64,000 bases of DNA, taken from contig CM038225.1 in NCBI GenBank assembly GCA_021442155.1, forward strand, positions 79,186,925 through 79,250,924, in the 5' to 3' direction. A model generated the notes under the pieces. The model worked only from the letters and a program-made list of their open reading frames with translations, was not told the DNA's origin and made no database searches. This stretch comes from Cymbidium sinense (lineage: Eukaryota > Streptophyta > Magnoliopsida > Asparagales > Orchidaceae). Below, piece by piece: positions 37,501 to 49,869 of the stretch (positions are counted from its first letter, which is position 1; every line of letters begins with the position of its first letter). The translations under genes and the position numbers were made by a program.

Positions 37501-37955
37501 AGAAATGTACTTTGATGGAGCCTCATCGATCAAACAAGACCAACCTCTAAATTTTTCAAGGGAAAGAGTAGGAATCGACATCGTCTTCATAACACCAGAG
37601 GGAGGAATAACGAGACAATCATATGGGTTAATCGAGCCAAGAACTAATAATGAAGCCAAGTATGAAGCATTAATAACACATATTGAAGAAGCTATTTTCA
37701 TAGGCATTCAAAATTTGCATATTTTTGGCAATTTTGTGCTTATTATAAATTAAGTACTTTGCATTTATAAAATTAACAAACTTGAGTTAGCTTTTTGCCA
37801 CAAGTGAGTTCTTGAGCTTATGATGCAAATACCAAATGTCACACTAACTCGAGTCTCTCGATCTGAAAATAGTAAAGCACATTGTTTAGCAAAATTAGCT
37901 AATGATATGACAAGTATGAATGGTGATTATGTCATGATCAGAATATTTACTCGAT
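37501..37955 (+). pseudogene. Second (archaeal-type) RNase H, Tat element D
   Basis: A second RNase H between the first RNase H and integrase is a hallmark of the Tat/Ogre lineage. It opens MYFDGASS at 37505, with the first catalytic Asp at 37514-37516. NNEAKYEALI carries the Glu at 37652-37654. The third acid, normally Asp in a GDS-type motif, is Asn here (GNF, 37730-37732). The fourth, normally in an AD(A/S)LA motif, is His (AHCLAKLA, 37880-37882). A stop follows the third motif. Two of four catalytic acids are lost, so the domain would be inactive even if expressed. Confidence 0.88.
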
Positions 37956-38029
37956 GAGTTCTAGAGCCGACAAAGTATCAATTCTCGTAGATATAGGGGT
38001 TATTAAATTTGACCCAGTAAGAACTCAGG

Positions 38030-39345
38030 TTGCTCCTCATACTCCCTAAAGAGGCGATCAAAATGGTACCCGAATCCATTTACGATCTTAAGAAAAAAAT
38101 TATACCAAGAAAAGCTAAACATGGTATTGCTTCAAAAAAGCCATGGGAAGCCTTTATAGTAGAAGAGCCACATGATTGGACGCAGCCCTTCATCAACTAC
38201 TTTAAAGAAGGTAAATTACCAAGTAATAAATTACTGGCTACTCAAATCGAGAAGAGAATGTTGTATTATGCTTTTTTTAGCAATACTTTATATCATAGAT
38301 CCTTTGAACAAATGTAACTACGATGCCTAAGTACAGATGAAGCTAGCAAAGTAATGATTGAAATTCATGAATGGCTTTGTGGTGCACATCAGTCAGTTCC
38401 CAAGATGTCAGTAAAGATAAAAAAGATAGGCTATTACTTGTCATCTATGGTGAGAGACTATATTAATCATACAAAGAGGTATCATGAATGTCAAGTATAT
38501 GAAAACATAATCCCCAACCTCCAAATCCACTACACCCAACAATAGCATCATAGCCTTTTGAATGTTGGGGTACATATTTAATTGGACTGATTGATCCATC
38601 GTCATTAGCTAGTCATCGCTTCATCCTAACTGATTATTTCTCTAAGTGGGCTAAAGCTACCCCATTTAAAGAAGTTACTGCTGATCGAGTGATCAACTTC
38701 TTTATGATAATGTGGTCTATAGATTTGGAGTGCCACTCCGAATAATTTTTGATAATTACCCAGCTTTCAAAAGTATAAAGATTTATATATTCGTCGATCG
38801 ACACTAAATTGATTGGTGATATTTTTCAATATATAATCTAAAGGCAAATAGTTTGGCAGAAGCCTTCAACAAGACATTGGTCAAACTGCTTAAGAAGATC
38901 CTCACTAAAAATAAAAGAGAATGACATACCAAACTAATAGAGATATTATGGGAGTATCGAACTACCTACAAGATACTAACTAAAGCTACTCCCTATTCAT
39001 TAGTATTTAGAATTGAAGCGGTTCTTCTGCTTGAAGTTAAGTTTCCATAACTTTGAGTAGTCATCCAATATAATCTAACTGAAGATCAAAATGCTCTCTT
39101 GAGAATGGTGGAACTCGACGCACTTGATGAAGTTAGATTGCAAGCTCATTAAAATTTGGAGATTTATCAGGCAAAGATGTCCAGGGATTTTGACCATACG
39201 ATGCAGTCTCAAACATTCCAAAAAGGGGAATGGGTCTTGGTGTTGAGAAGACCAATTATTCATAATAAAAAATTCATTGATAAATTTGAGCCTAATTGGG
39301 AGGGTTATTTTATCATTAAGAAAGTGTATCAAGGGTGAAATCTAA
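38030..39345 (+). pseudogene. Integrase of Tat element D, decayed
   Basis: A linker (38030-38317, containing EEPHDWTQPFINYFKEGKLP) is followed by the zinc-binding domain (38354-38545: EIHEWLCGAHQ gives both His; the Cys pair reads YHEC, so the first Cys is lost). The core spans about 38560-38950: the VYRFGVPLRII patch at 38711, the DN motif at about 38751, and AEAFNKTLVKLLKK at about 38860. The C-terminal part (39100-39340) reads ELDALDEVRL, QAKMSRDFDH and VLRRPIIHNKK. Frames shift several times. It is the same family as the integrase at 1-841, and this copy is slightly longer and better kept in the region around the Glu. Confidence 0.88.
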
Positions 39346-39438
39346 AGGTGAAATGATTTATGGTTGATACTTGAAAAGTATTATACATGATAAATATATC
39401 TTCGAGGTACTATAGAAATCTCCCTGTAAGGCAGAGGG

Positions 39439-39474
<36 letters not shown>

Positions 39475-40954
39475 TTATTTATTTATTTAGGTCGACATTA
39501 TGCTTCTTGTCGAGATCCCTAAATAAATATATATAATCAAGAGAAAATGAAGACAATCTTTGATAATAGATGATAAAAATTTAAAAAAAATAAGAAGCAG
39601 GAAATCCCGCTATTACATAGGGGGCATTTTTAGATTTTTGAAATCAATATCTTATGTTGTACTCTCTTAAGGTCAAACATACCAACTCAAATATTGATAT
39701 TTTTTTTATATTATTTTAGAGCTCTTTCAAAGTGCTTTAGAACTTTTCCTGTAAGATAGGGCCATTTTTAATTTATGTTAATTTTATTTGGATTGACATC
39801 GTGGTATAAGACGAGATCCTCGAATATATTCTGATTTAGGTTGACATCGAGCTTTATGCCGAAATCCCTGAATTTTTTTATAATTATTATTGTTAAAGTT
39901 GTAGCTCTTGTAATAAAAAAAAGAATATATTTCTACACATGGAAAGATAGTCCTAAATGTCAAAAACTTCTCTCCAAGATTCGCCAAATGTCGAAGACCA
40001 AGTCAGAAGAACAAGCTCACAAATGAACAAGTTGTTGACGCTCTCCTCACTCAACAAGCCATAAGTAAAGGCCACAGTGAAAGAGCCCATGTTCGTTAGT
40101 CCGATGACCAAATCACCAACCCATCACAGCTTAAGTCGAAGACTCAAGTAGGTTTTAAATGTTGAACTCAACATGCTATAAATGGCCGAGTTGTTGATGC
40201 TCTCCTCATTATCGCGAATGAAAGAACCCGCTCCGGTCAATGATGATAGTTGCTCAATCTCAAACCAGATCTAGCTTAGCGACTACAAGCAATCAGAATC
40301 CAAGAGACCTTTCTACCTAATCGATAGACCAAATAAATATGAGAAAACTCTCAATTAAAAGCTGCCTTAATTCAATCTTTATATTGCCTACAGGGTGATA
40401 TTTCAATCTATTCTCAAATGATTTGATCAAGCATAAAACATAGATCAAAGCCAATCTCCTCATCAAGTCTGTCAAAATAGAAAGCACTATACCAAGGAAG
40501 AAATTCTATAGTTCATACAAAGCTGATGGCCGAACTAAAAGAATTTTGTAGTTATTCAGTCTATTAACGCACGTATTGCTAGGCTGATAACTCGACATTA
40601 TAGACCTTATATGAGCCGGGAGGTTGGGTCATCTATATACACCCTTCAACAAGACGGTCAAAGCAGTAAGCTCAGAATTGAAGATATACATGCACTTCTT
40701 ACAAGTTAATACGAACAAATCAGATCAATCCTTCATCAAATCCATCAAGCTTAAAGCCAAGAAGGAATTTCGTGACTCAAAATAAACAAATAAATTTCTC
40801 CATCCAACCTGGTCGAGCATGAAGTTAGGTCAGAGGAAATCCAAATACATAAAGATATAAAAGAAAGAACTCTTCTGCGAACCTATTAAAGCTGAAGTAA
40901 TTTGAAATCCATTGCTAACTTAAAAGGATCAATCAATTTTCAACAAACGTGACT
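39346..40954 (+). other. 3' noncoding region of Tat element D
   Basis: It holds three rounds of a module made of a pyrimidine run plus GTAAGGCAGAGGG-like sequence (39414, 39598, 39740) and (G)GTTGACATC...GAGATCC-like sequence (39491, 39793, 39838), as in element A. A (TA)n tract lies at 39441-39471. Later sequence has CAACAAG / AAGTCG words like those at 1900-2300. The polypurine tract and 3' LTR are absent: MULE sequence starts at about 40955. Confidence 0.68.
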
Positions 40955-41590
40955 CGCTCTATGTGGAAGTTCAGGAAATAATATACGAAGAAGGAAAAGT
41001 ACATAATATTGAGAAGTGTTAAATAGTTCTAGTTAGAACTGAATACATCACACCAACTTCACAATTTACTACTCAAGCTAATGCATATAATTTTGCTTTT
41101 GTAAACTATACTTATTTTGTTGGAACAAGTTCTCATTTTATGGGTGAACCTCAGGGTAATTGCATTGATTCATTATTTGCTGATGATGAGGGGTATCAAA
41201 TTATGTCTAGTGCAACAAGTAGTGATATTGATGACAATAATAATGAAAATGCTAGAAAACCTATTTCATATGCAATAGAGCCATGTTTCGCAGGTGGAGA
41301 CCTGATTAGAGATTATTCTTTCAGAATAAGTCACACTGAAGAGTACTTGTTATCTAATAATGAGTATATTCATAATTCTCAAACAGCTAGAGAGTGGGAT
41401 TATGAGCTTACATTTAATGGGTCGTCAGATGAATCAAGTTTCAAATAAGAAAGTTACATTCTCGATGAACTTTTAGAATGTATGTGCTTTCATGACAAGA
41501 AGAAGCATCAATTCACTCTTTAGGGACGGTCTCTAATAAATAATGTCGAGTTTGTGATATATGCTTCAAACAAGATAAAATTAAAATCAA
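40955..41590 (+). pseudogene. MULE transposase fragment (second copy)
   Basis: This aligns with 21284-21860 and shares ATGTGGAAGTTCAGGAAATA at its start and ATATGCTTCAAACAA at its end. The frame 41140-41448 is open for 102 codons (MGEPQGNCIDSLFADDEGYQ onward), whereas the first copy has stops there. The fragment covers only the acidic N-terminal region up to the start of the DNA-binding part (VIYASNK). It carries an extra ~35 bp near 41010 that is absent from the first copy. With no catalytic part and no termini, it is a duplicated fragment rather than an element. Confidence 0.75.
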
Positions 41591-41722
41591 AATACATTAA
41601 TAAAGAATAATTAATATATTAAATAATAAAGAATATTAAAATAATTATCAAAGTGCTATGGATAATCTCTCTTACTATTCTAAGATATAAGAAAAATTCT
41701 TATGCTTTTTTTAGCAGGGTTT

Positions 41723-41788
41723 GTCGGGTATTAGGGCAAGCCGAGAAAAGGGCTTGTTGGGTCTTTGGGCAAGCCGACAAGAGTAAGG
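41723..41788. repeat. Two-unit 32-bp GC-rich minisatellite
   Basis: GTCGGGTATTAGGGCAAGCC (41723) is followed 32 bp later by GTTGGGTCTTTGGGCAAGCC (41755). It stands out in otherwise AT-rich DNA. Confidence 0.75.
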
Positions 41789-42006
41789 TAATGATTTAGA
41801 AATTTCTAAATTTAAAGTTGACTCTTAGATTTTAAGTTATTTATAAATTCTGAAATCATCTCAATAATAATATGTAATGATTATTAAAATTATTAGAAGT
41901 TATGCGAAGGCAAGAGATGCAAAGGTGATAAACGAACTCTGCGAATTTATAGCTATGGTTCTATGATTTTAAATATTATATGATATATATTTACTCATAT
42001 TAAATA

Positions 42007-42011
<5 letters not shown>

Positions 42012-42064
<53 letters not shown>
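42012..42064. repeat. (TA)n microsatellite
   Basis: An uninterrupted run of about 26 TA units ending at ATATGAGTTA. Confidence 0.95.
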
Positions 42065-42067
<3 letters not shown>

Positions 42068-42291
42068 TTATATATAAACAATAAGTAGTTGATTTATACA
42101 CCATGTCAACTATATTTTCAGTTTAATTGTCTTATAATTACAATTGCAAAATAAATAAAATCTTAAACCTATACTAATTTATAAAATTGTTAATTAATTA
42201 TGAATCATTATAAGAGGAATAAAAAATATAAAAATAAATTAGTTATTAAGTCACTTTAGCAAACATTTGTATTAAATAAATTTAAAGTCTT

Positions 42292-42296
<5 letters not shown>

Positions 42297-42342
<46 letters not shown>

Positions 42343-42343
42343 T

Positions 42344-42438
<95 letters not shown>
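42297..42438. repeat. Compound (TA)n microsatellite
   Basis: Two long TA runs are split by GAGTCTT (42340-42346), and a phase break TAATA lies near 42412. The GAGT flank resembles the one after the tract at 42012. Confidence 0.95.
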
Positions 42439-43599
42439 AACTAAATAAAATGAATTATAAAAATCTTTAATTTAAGTTAAAATGGGAAGAGTAAGTATCA
42501 ATTTAAAATAAATAAAAAATGTTGTGTATGTTACATAAACTAATAGTCAAATCAACTAAATGTGATAATTAATATTATTATTATTTAAAAACTTAACTTA
42601 ATTTGGAAAATAAGCAATGAAATTTTGACTTTTGTGAGCATTAAATAACAAAAGATATACACTAATATCATAGATAAGAAAATGAATTAAATAAATAAAA
42701 TTGCTTACAAATATTGATCAATTCAATATATTTATCGTATATGTACTTAAATTAAGGAAAGAAGATTCAAGAAAAAGCTTCACACTAAAGTGGGTAATTA
42801 TATTCTTATATTTATGATAAAAGTTTACTTATTTTTGATGTGATGGAATGCATTGATATATAGTTATAAATTATCACTGTATTTCAAATTGTTATTTATT
42901 TTTGTTATCTTCTCCATATTGAATGAACAGTCTAAATATTAGAACATGTTGTTACTTATATCATTGTATAGAATTAACTGATTTACTATTTTGAGCTAAT
43001 ATGAATAACTTTATAAATTTTATGTTATGAATGTGAAAAGTGAGTTTACTCCTTATGGTGTATTTGGGGACACAATGTACCTGTGCACGTTAAGATAAAT
43101 GAAAATAGTTACTTGTCATTTGGATGAGTTTTAGAAAAGGTTTTTAGACAGTTACTCCTGTAATGTTTGATAAAATAGAAAATAAAATTCTTAAGAAATA
43201 TTCATTTTCATCTACCTCTTATATGTTGGATTGTTTAAACACCCTTTTTTACATAATGTTTTTGTTTATGCTAAAAAAATATCTTGCATATTATTTATGC
43301 TTTCTTGTTTTACTATAGTGTAAAAATATAATTTAACCATTGAAAATATTATTCAATTGGAAATTATTTTATATTTTTCAAGTAACCTTCCTAGCTAAAT
43401 GGAGGATAGAAGAGAAAAATATGTACACAACCGTAGAGGGACTTCAAAAGATATGCATTATATTAGTTTATATTTTAGATTATGTTTTATATGACTTCTA
43501 CTTGTGGATAATTTATATGACTTCTATTGGTGGATAATTTATGAATTGAAAAAAATATTGTGTAGTTATATTTCTATTGAATATGTTTAAGTAAAGTTA

Positions 43600-43670
43600 T
43601 TCTTTTTTTTTTTTTGTCTGATCGTCCGTTCCCGCCTTGGTTTTCCAAACTTTCGAGCTGGGTCGTGACA
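43600..43670 (-). mobile_element. Possible 3' LTR edge of the minus-strand chromovirus
   Basis: On the minus strand the sequence from 43670 reads TGTCACGACCCAGCTCG, an LTR start common among plant Ty3/gypsy elements. It lies downstream, in element sense, of the pol at 45690-48150. The gap of about 2 kb to pol is longer than usual, and no matching LTR was found at the other end, so the call is weak. Confidence 0.33.
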
Positions 43671-45689
43671 CTCTATGGCTAGAATTCTAGTGGAATTAGA
43701 TGTTACAACTATGTTTTATAAAGAGGTGTGGGTTAGATCCCAGTTATCGGGATATTAGTAGAAGGCGGAATTTGAAAGTATTCTTTTATACTGTTCTTCT
43801 TGTCATAATTTGGGCATACATTTGTTGAACGATTCAAAGCACATCCTGAGTTGAGGCTTCAAAAGTTAGACCATAGACCCCTCCATTTGATGCTCACATT
43901 GATTCATCTAGCTATTTTTGTGGAAGACCCGCCCTCATCAAATCAAATCTACTCTCAAAATCATGAACTAGGATCATTGAATGATATTCTGCTACCTACT
44001 AGCCTTTTGGTGTTAATCTCTTCACTATTGATAATACCACTGAGAATATTTTATAAGAAACATTACAACTTCATCCAATAGATGAGCATAACGACGATCA
44101 TCTACTACATTAGAATTTTGATTCTAATTGGAGAATTTAAAGTGTTGACTTTTTGACCGATAAAAGATTTCATATTCATTATACTCGATGGGATAAGAAT
44201 CAGAAGAAGATTTATCACCACTCTCCATTGATCTCTACACTTTAAGAATAATCCAAATGATCTTTTATTATCCTTTTATATCTCTTTTTTATATTTTTGC
44301 ATTTTTATTAAATGCCTTATTGTATTTTTCTCATTATCTAGTTAAAAAAAGTTTCATTTTACTAAAAAAAAAGTTGAAGACTACTATATTTTTAAATAGG
44401 TAATTATAAGTTTACTATCTATGGATTTGTTTAATTAAAATTTGGTGATAAAGTTTTGGTTCATCTAAATGATGAAAGGTGTATATTAGAAGATTTTATC
44501 AAATTAGTTGTTTAAATATGAGACTTCATAAATTATTAAATGCATTAAGATGAATGCTTCTAAACTAGAAATCAAAAAATAAATTGAACATTTGTTCATT
44601 CTTTAATATGTCTAATTTGACTTTGTCATGAACCACCAACTAATACTTTTATTATTCTCTCTTTCCACCTCTTTTATTATCCTCTCTTTTAGATAACCAT
44701 ATACATATTATTCAAGAAATTAAGTGGTTAAATTATTTATTAGTTGTTTCCGTGAATACTAAAGGTATGTTATTCACTAGCATGAAATGCTTGCAAGTGA
44801 TGATTCATATATTAGTTTACAGGAAGCATAAGAATTATGTCCATATTTTTGCTCGAATAAGAACTATTTCAACACGCCAAAGTCAAATTTCAACTCTGAT
44901 AGGATTGATGTGTTTGAATTCTTGGAAAATGATTAATGCATGTGTTGTGACTAGCAAATTGATAGTGTGATGCTGATTTTACATTACTTATTTTAATTGT
45001 TTAGAGGAATTATTTTTTTCTGTGAATCATAAAATGATATTTCTTATGCAAATGGATTATTTTCTATGATGTTTTGATCTTGTCTCTTGGTTTAATTTGG
45101 TTCTTATTTTTATACAAAATTTTGGGTTAAATTCTTTGTATGGTTCAACATCTCTGTTTATTTTAGTTCTTCTTTCCGATTTTTTAGTTTGTCATGAATT
45201 GCATGAATTATTGCTCTTTTATTATGAATATCTTACTTGTGATATGCTAACGAAATTTTCTTCTATTACAAGAAATCTCGACTAATATGCAACTCTGGTA
45301 GTTGTTTTAAAAACAAAAAATAAAAATTGCTATTTTATTAGGTGTTCATTGACTCTGTTTATATATATATATTACTTTTGTAAATTGAAAGGCGATTATA
45401 AATGAAAGAGCTTGAAACATGCATGCATCATTCTATTAGATTTCTATTACCTTTTTTTTTTTTTATTCTTTAACTTTTTGTAATTTTTTGATTGTATAAT
45501 TGAGTTTTGTCAAATTTTCTCTAATTTGATTTCTTTTCTTGTGATATAATTTTCAATTGAATGTGTGTGTGTGTGTATAAAACTCTTATGCATAAGTCTT
45601 GTTAAATGACTATTAAATTATAATGTGCTAGATTCTTAGTATATTTTATTTTCATTTTAAAAATGAGTTGTTTTAATTAATGGCTTTTT
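43671..45689. other. Unassigned DNA below the chromovirus pol
   Basis: Open frames at 43851-44081 (plus, 76 codons), 44752-44970 and 45097-45285 match nothing I recognise. The rest is AT-rich. A (TG)n run lies at about 45562-45577. It may be the 3' noncoding part of the minus-strand chromovirus with later insertions. Confidence 0.4.
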
Positions 45690-48150
45690 GAACATTAAAA
45701 TTGACTGTGTACGTGATTTGAGCCACTCTTCATTGATGCGTTTGGAAGTTTTAGTCCAAAGGTGTATTGTTTCAGCTTAGCTTCCTAATAACTTTGTATA
45801 CGCCGACATGTCTACCATGTGCATTTTGAAGGTACATGGAGGGAAGCATTTGAGTTGAATTGATACAAGAATATTGTGTTTTTTTTTCATTAGCTTTATG
45901 AGCACTTTTATGAGCATTTGATATCATTTTATACTTTCCATTTCTTTTAGCAATATGATAACATATATCAACATGAAATATATGCATTTATTCTGCAAAA
46001 GAAGTGGATGAGGGGAATATGATATTTGTAGTGACAAGGTACGAAGGTTTAGTGTTCTTGGGTTTGCAGAGCTTTTATAGCTTATGCTGATAATAACTTG
46101 ACGAGGAGAATAACATGTGTAATTTATAAAATTATTGTTGATTGATTTTACTATATGAAGGATCAAACACAGGTTTCAAGGTGTTTGTCAATGAGGTAAT
46201 GTAAAAGATTGGCATGATTATGATTTGACCATCAATTTAAGGATAAAAGACAAAAAAAATTAAGTGTCAATTGATCTTCCGAAAATGTTCGTCGAAGCAG
46301 GCTTTCATAATGGAAATCATAGAACAAGATAATCTGTGCATGTGAACAACATCACAAAATAATAGGCATGATACATGGGAAACATCTGCTATGTTAAAAA
46401 TATGATAGAAATTTAAATAATGGGGAAATCCTATCAGTTACACTATATGTACAGTTATATCCACTTGCTATTTGAGGCAGTCCAAATAAAGTCCTTAACT
46501 ATTTTCTATGGTAGCACAAGATGGTTGTAATGTATAATCCAGTGGTTTGTTTAGTTTGCTTGCTTACTTTTCCATGCACAACATTGGATAGTGATATATA
46601 TTATATTTTGCTTGATTGATAACTAAGAAAAACATGTGTTAACAAGGTCAATGATCCTGTTTTGACTTAGATGGCAAATTTACTAGCATGAAGTTTCTAA
46701 ACTAGAAATTTGTGTAAAGATGTGTGTGGAATGTATAAAGAGATGACCATCATGGAGGTGATAATCAAAGGGTAAGAGGTAATTATCATATTACAAGCTG
46801 TGAAAGATTTAGTGTAAGTCTAATGGGGAAGGATAGTCAGTTTTAAACTTATCAAAATAAAGTTATGAAATTGTTGTAGCAGCTGGAGTGAGGAATTCAG
46901 TTAAGTATGTCCATACTTCGTTGTCAATGTTAGGATGGTTGCTTTGGACAAAGGGATATTCCTAGAGAAATGCTACCCATTTAGCATGTTGAATGTAATC
47001 TTTTTCTAAGACTTTGTTTTATGTTTTATTGATTTGAATGGGGGATGAATTGGCGGGATAATAGTCAATGTTGCCGATGACAAAAGGCTTGAATGATGGC
47101 ATGAATTTTTTGGCATAAGTTGAGTAACATTGCTTAATATTATTTATTTATTTACTATTAAAAGCCACAAGATGGCCGCTGTAGAAAGAATACTGTTGTT
47201 GTTATTACTTGAGATATTACATACAACCTCGAATATTTATTTGAATTTTAGAAGGCAAAGTATGTAATTCTGTTGAAAGGCTTGATTGATTAATGATGGG
47301 TGGTGATATGATTATTTCTTTAGAAGGTCTATCATAGATAGGTTCATAATGGTATTGAGCCCTTTAATGAACCGTCAATTAAACAAGTAGAGAAGCCTTG
47401 AAAACTATGTCAAAAAATTATTTAGGTGATGACCAATCAATAACAACTTGAACTTTGGTGAGATCACTAAATGCCCTCTTTGATATGATAGTGAAGCTAA
47501 AGAAAGTGAGCATTGTTAGGAGAAACATTTCTTAAAATTTGACATTTAGATATACCTTGCGGGTGCAAGAGTGTTTAAATTAATCATAGATTTTAAAGGT
47601 GGTTAGTTTAATATCGCTAAAAATACGAATATCATCAAGGTAGATTATTGAAAACTCATCAGGAGGGTTATAATCTTTGGTTAATGACTCATGACACATG
47701 AAATTGCTAAGAGCATTTGAAATAATGAAGGGTATTACCATCTATTCATAAAGACCATCATGGATAGTGAAAGCAAATTATCACTCATCTCTAGTACCCA
47801 CAATAGTTAATTTTTGAAAAGTAAAAGCTGACAATAATATCGAGCCTATCATCCAATTGAGAGATTTGAAATCTATGTCAATTATGATCTTAGCAATATA
47901 CTTACTCCAATCCCTATCTATTTTCTTAGACAAGGTGAGGGGATGGTCAAAGGGATAAGGCTTTAATATGTAAAATCTTTCTTCGTCTGTCAACTTGGTG
48001 GGCCGATGTTATGTGATCTTTTTGGTTCACTTGTTGGTAAGGAAGGATAGAAATTATGAAACTATAATGAAATCAATGATGTATTGAAATCATACAATGG
48101 AGGTAGCTCATCCAAGAGCTCCTCTACTATGAGGTATAAGAAGTTCTGCA
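45690..48150 (-). pseudogene. Chromovirus-type Ty3/gypsy pol, decayed
   Basis: On the minus strand, frames read together follow the order of a plant chromovirus pol. The pre-RT stretch FQYIIDF is at about 48090. RT shows AFTIHDGLYEWMVIPF (47735-47780) and the YLDDI box (47629-47646), followed by VQVVIDWSSPK. RNase H end and integrase zinc region: NAKWVAFL.EYPF (about 46960), FDKFKTDY and LHDGHLFI (about 46760). Integrase core: IADVSHV and CDVVHMHRL (46330-46400), and IDGQI at about 46225. The C-terminal tail MHIFHVDICY...YKMISNAHK...GVYKVIRKLS spans 45772-45987. Stops and frameshifts are frequent throughout. This lineage differs from the Tat elements here: single RNase H and opposite strand. 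No chromodomain could be confirmed. Confidence 0.82.
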
Positions 48151-49279
48151 AAGAATCAAAGAGTGATGTTGGAATTGTTTGACTTCATAGATTGGGGGTT
48201 TCTTGTAATAGGAAAGCTAATAACTAAATGGAATGATGGATATTGTTGGAATGTTCTTGCAGGGAGAGAATTTGCATTAAAGTAGGCACATAAGAATGGT
48301 GTTGTGGATGTGTACTCTATGAGGTTTAGTGGACAAGAAGGCACTATTATGTCCATAATTTGTGCCATTATATCATGACTAGAGAAAACTAGGAGTACAT
48401 TGATGATGTTCATATGGAGGACATTACACCATATTTAGGAAAGGTGGCTTCCCATATGAATTCAAAAAGGCACCTATCACAGATTTGGAGAGATGTTTTA
48501 GTTACCCAAGGTGAAGTTGTGGCTCAAGCATCAAGTTATTGCGAGATAGGGTTCCTTTGGAGATGTTCATTTTACTTCTTCAATTGACAGCTAGCTTACA
48601 CTTTGTCACTAATGATGATACACATGTGAAAGACGACCAAACGTCATAGGTCATCTTTCACTTAAAATGTAGGGAAACAACGCCACTTGAGAAGATTATT
48701 CGAGAAGTTCATCATCTATGGGGATTGAGCTATGATCCTCTTCATAGAGATCATTTTGATTATATTTCTTTGATGTTGTGGATTATAGAGCCAAAATATG
48801 ATGGGGCATTGGTTGGCTAGATGATTGTCTAATTATATTTATTTATATTTATGATTATTACTCATTAGGATCTTTAATTGGTGTTGTATTTGTTCGCAGT
48901 AGTGATCACTTGTAGGAGATGGTTAGAGATAGTTTGGCAAGAAAATCTGAAGCAGTGGCCTAATAATGGCTGACAAATTGTTTCAAGTAGGTTAGTGTCG
49001 TAGTGGTTATGTTAAGATGAACTTGGCAAAAAAGATCTTGCACCTTTGCCATTTTTTGACTTTGAGGGTATGATGGAAGGTTTCCAACAAAGAGGCATAT
49101 TTGTAAGGTTGCATACCAATCTTTATGTTAGGTTGGGGTTATTAACAAATTTAGTTTGAATGACCCAATCAATCTCTGAGAGGCAATGCATAACGAGTTA
49201 AAGTTTTTAAGGTACACCCTAATTATGAGGTTTACCTACTTAAGATTGTGACGAGTAGTTTTTATTTGTGATAAGTGGG
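48151..49279. other. Unassigned DNA with a coding-like patch
   Basis: This lies between the chromovirus pol and the LTR of Tat element C and should contain the chromovirus gag on the minus strand, but no gag was recognised. On the plus strand, 48670-48823 is open and reads RETTPLEKIIREVHHLWGLS followed by YDPLHRDHFDYISLMLW, which has protein-like composition. Flanking plus-strand frames (for example VYSMRFSGQEGTIMSIICAI at about 48310 and DHLQEMVRDSLARKSEA-like at about 48905) may belong to the same source. I do not recognise the family. Confidence 0.35.
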
Positions 49280-49869
49280 TGTTGATATTCACATATGGTT
49301 CACAAATGATTGCATAAAAGCATTTAAAATATAAACTCATTCCATTAATTAATAATCAATCAATCGATTGAAATTAATTTTCAATGAAATTACGCGTATA
49401 TCACGGTTGGAAGGGCGTGATGAATGACTCATTGTAAAATTGATTGTGTGTCATCTCTATCAACACATCTTTCGATTAGAGTTTACGCGATCGTCGAGTG
49501 ATTTGAATGCGACGTCGCACAATTTAAGCTTAATTTGGCTCCGATCGTCATCGAAGTCATCCGAATGACCTCTGTTTGCAAAACGGAAATTACCATTGTA
49601 ACCGAAACATCGAATTTGCTTAAAATTGATATCTATATTGTATAATCGTTTATACGAAAGTGAAATGTCAAATTTTACATAAATTTCGAGATATTGAAGC
49701 ACATTAAGAAAGCTAAATAGCAAACTTTAATGTCATATCAAGAAATTAATACATGTAATGAACTCATATTCCACTCATTTTCTGAAATTGCAAATTTACA
49801 ATCTTAGTATCATCACTCTAAATGAGATTGACATAAAATTACATATTATGTTAAAAAAAAAAAATCAGA

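Larger units (their letters stand above)
41591..43669. other. AT-rich DNA with microsatellites, no gene recognised
   Basis: Very AT-rich. It contains the (TA)n tracts and the GC-rich minisatellite listed separately. A 65-codon open frame at 43340-43537 has no recognisable features. Confidence 0.6.

Noticed and set aside
48156..48413. 85-codon minus-strand frame next to the chromovirus pol
   Set aside because: It could be part of the pre-RT region but shows no protease or gag signature. It was left inside the unassigned segment.
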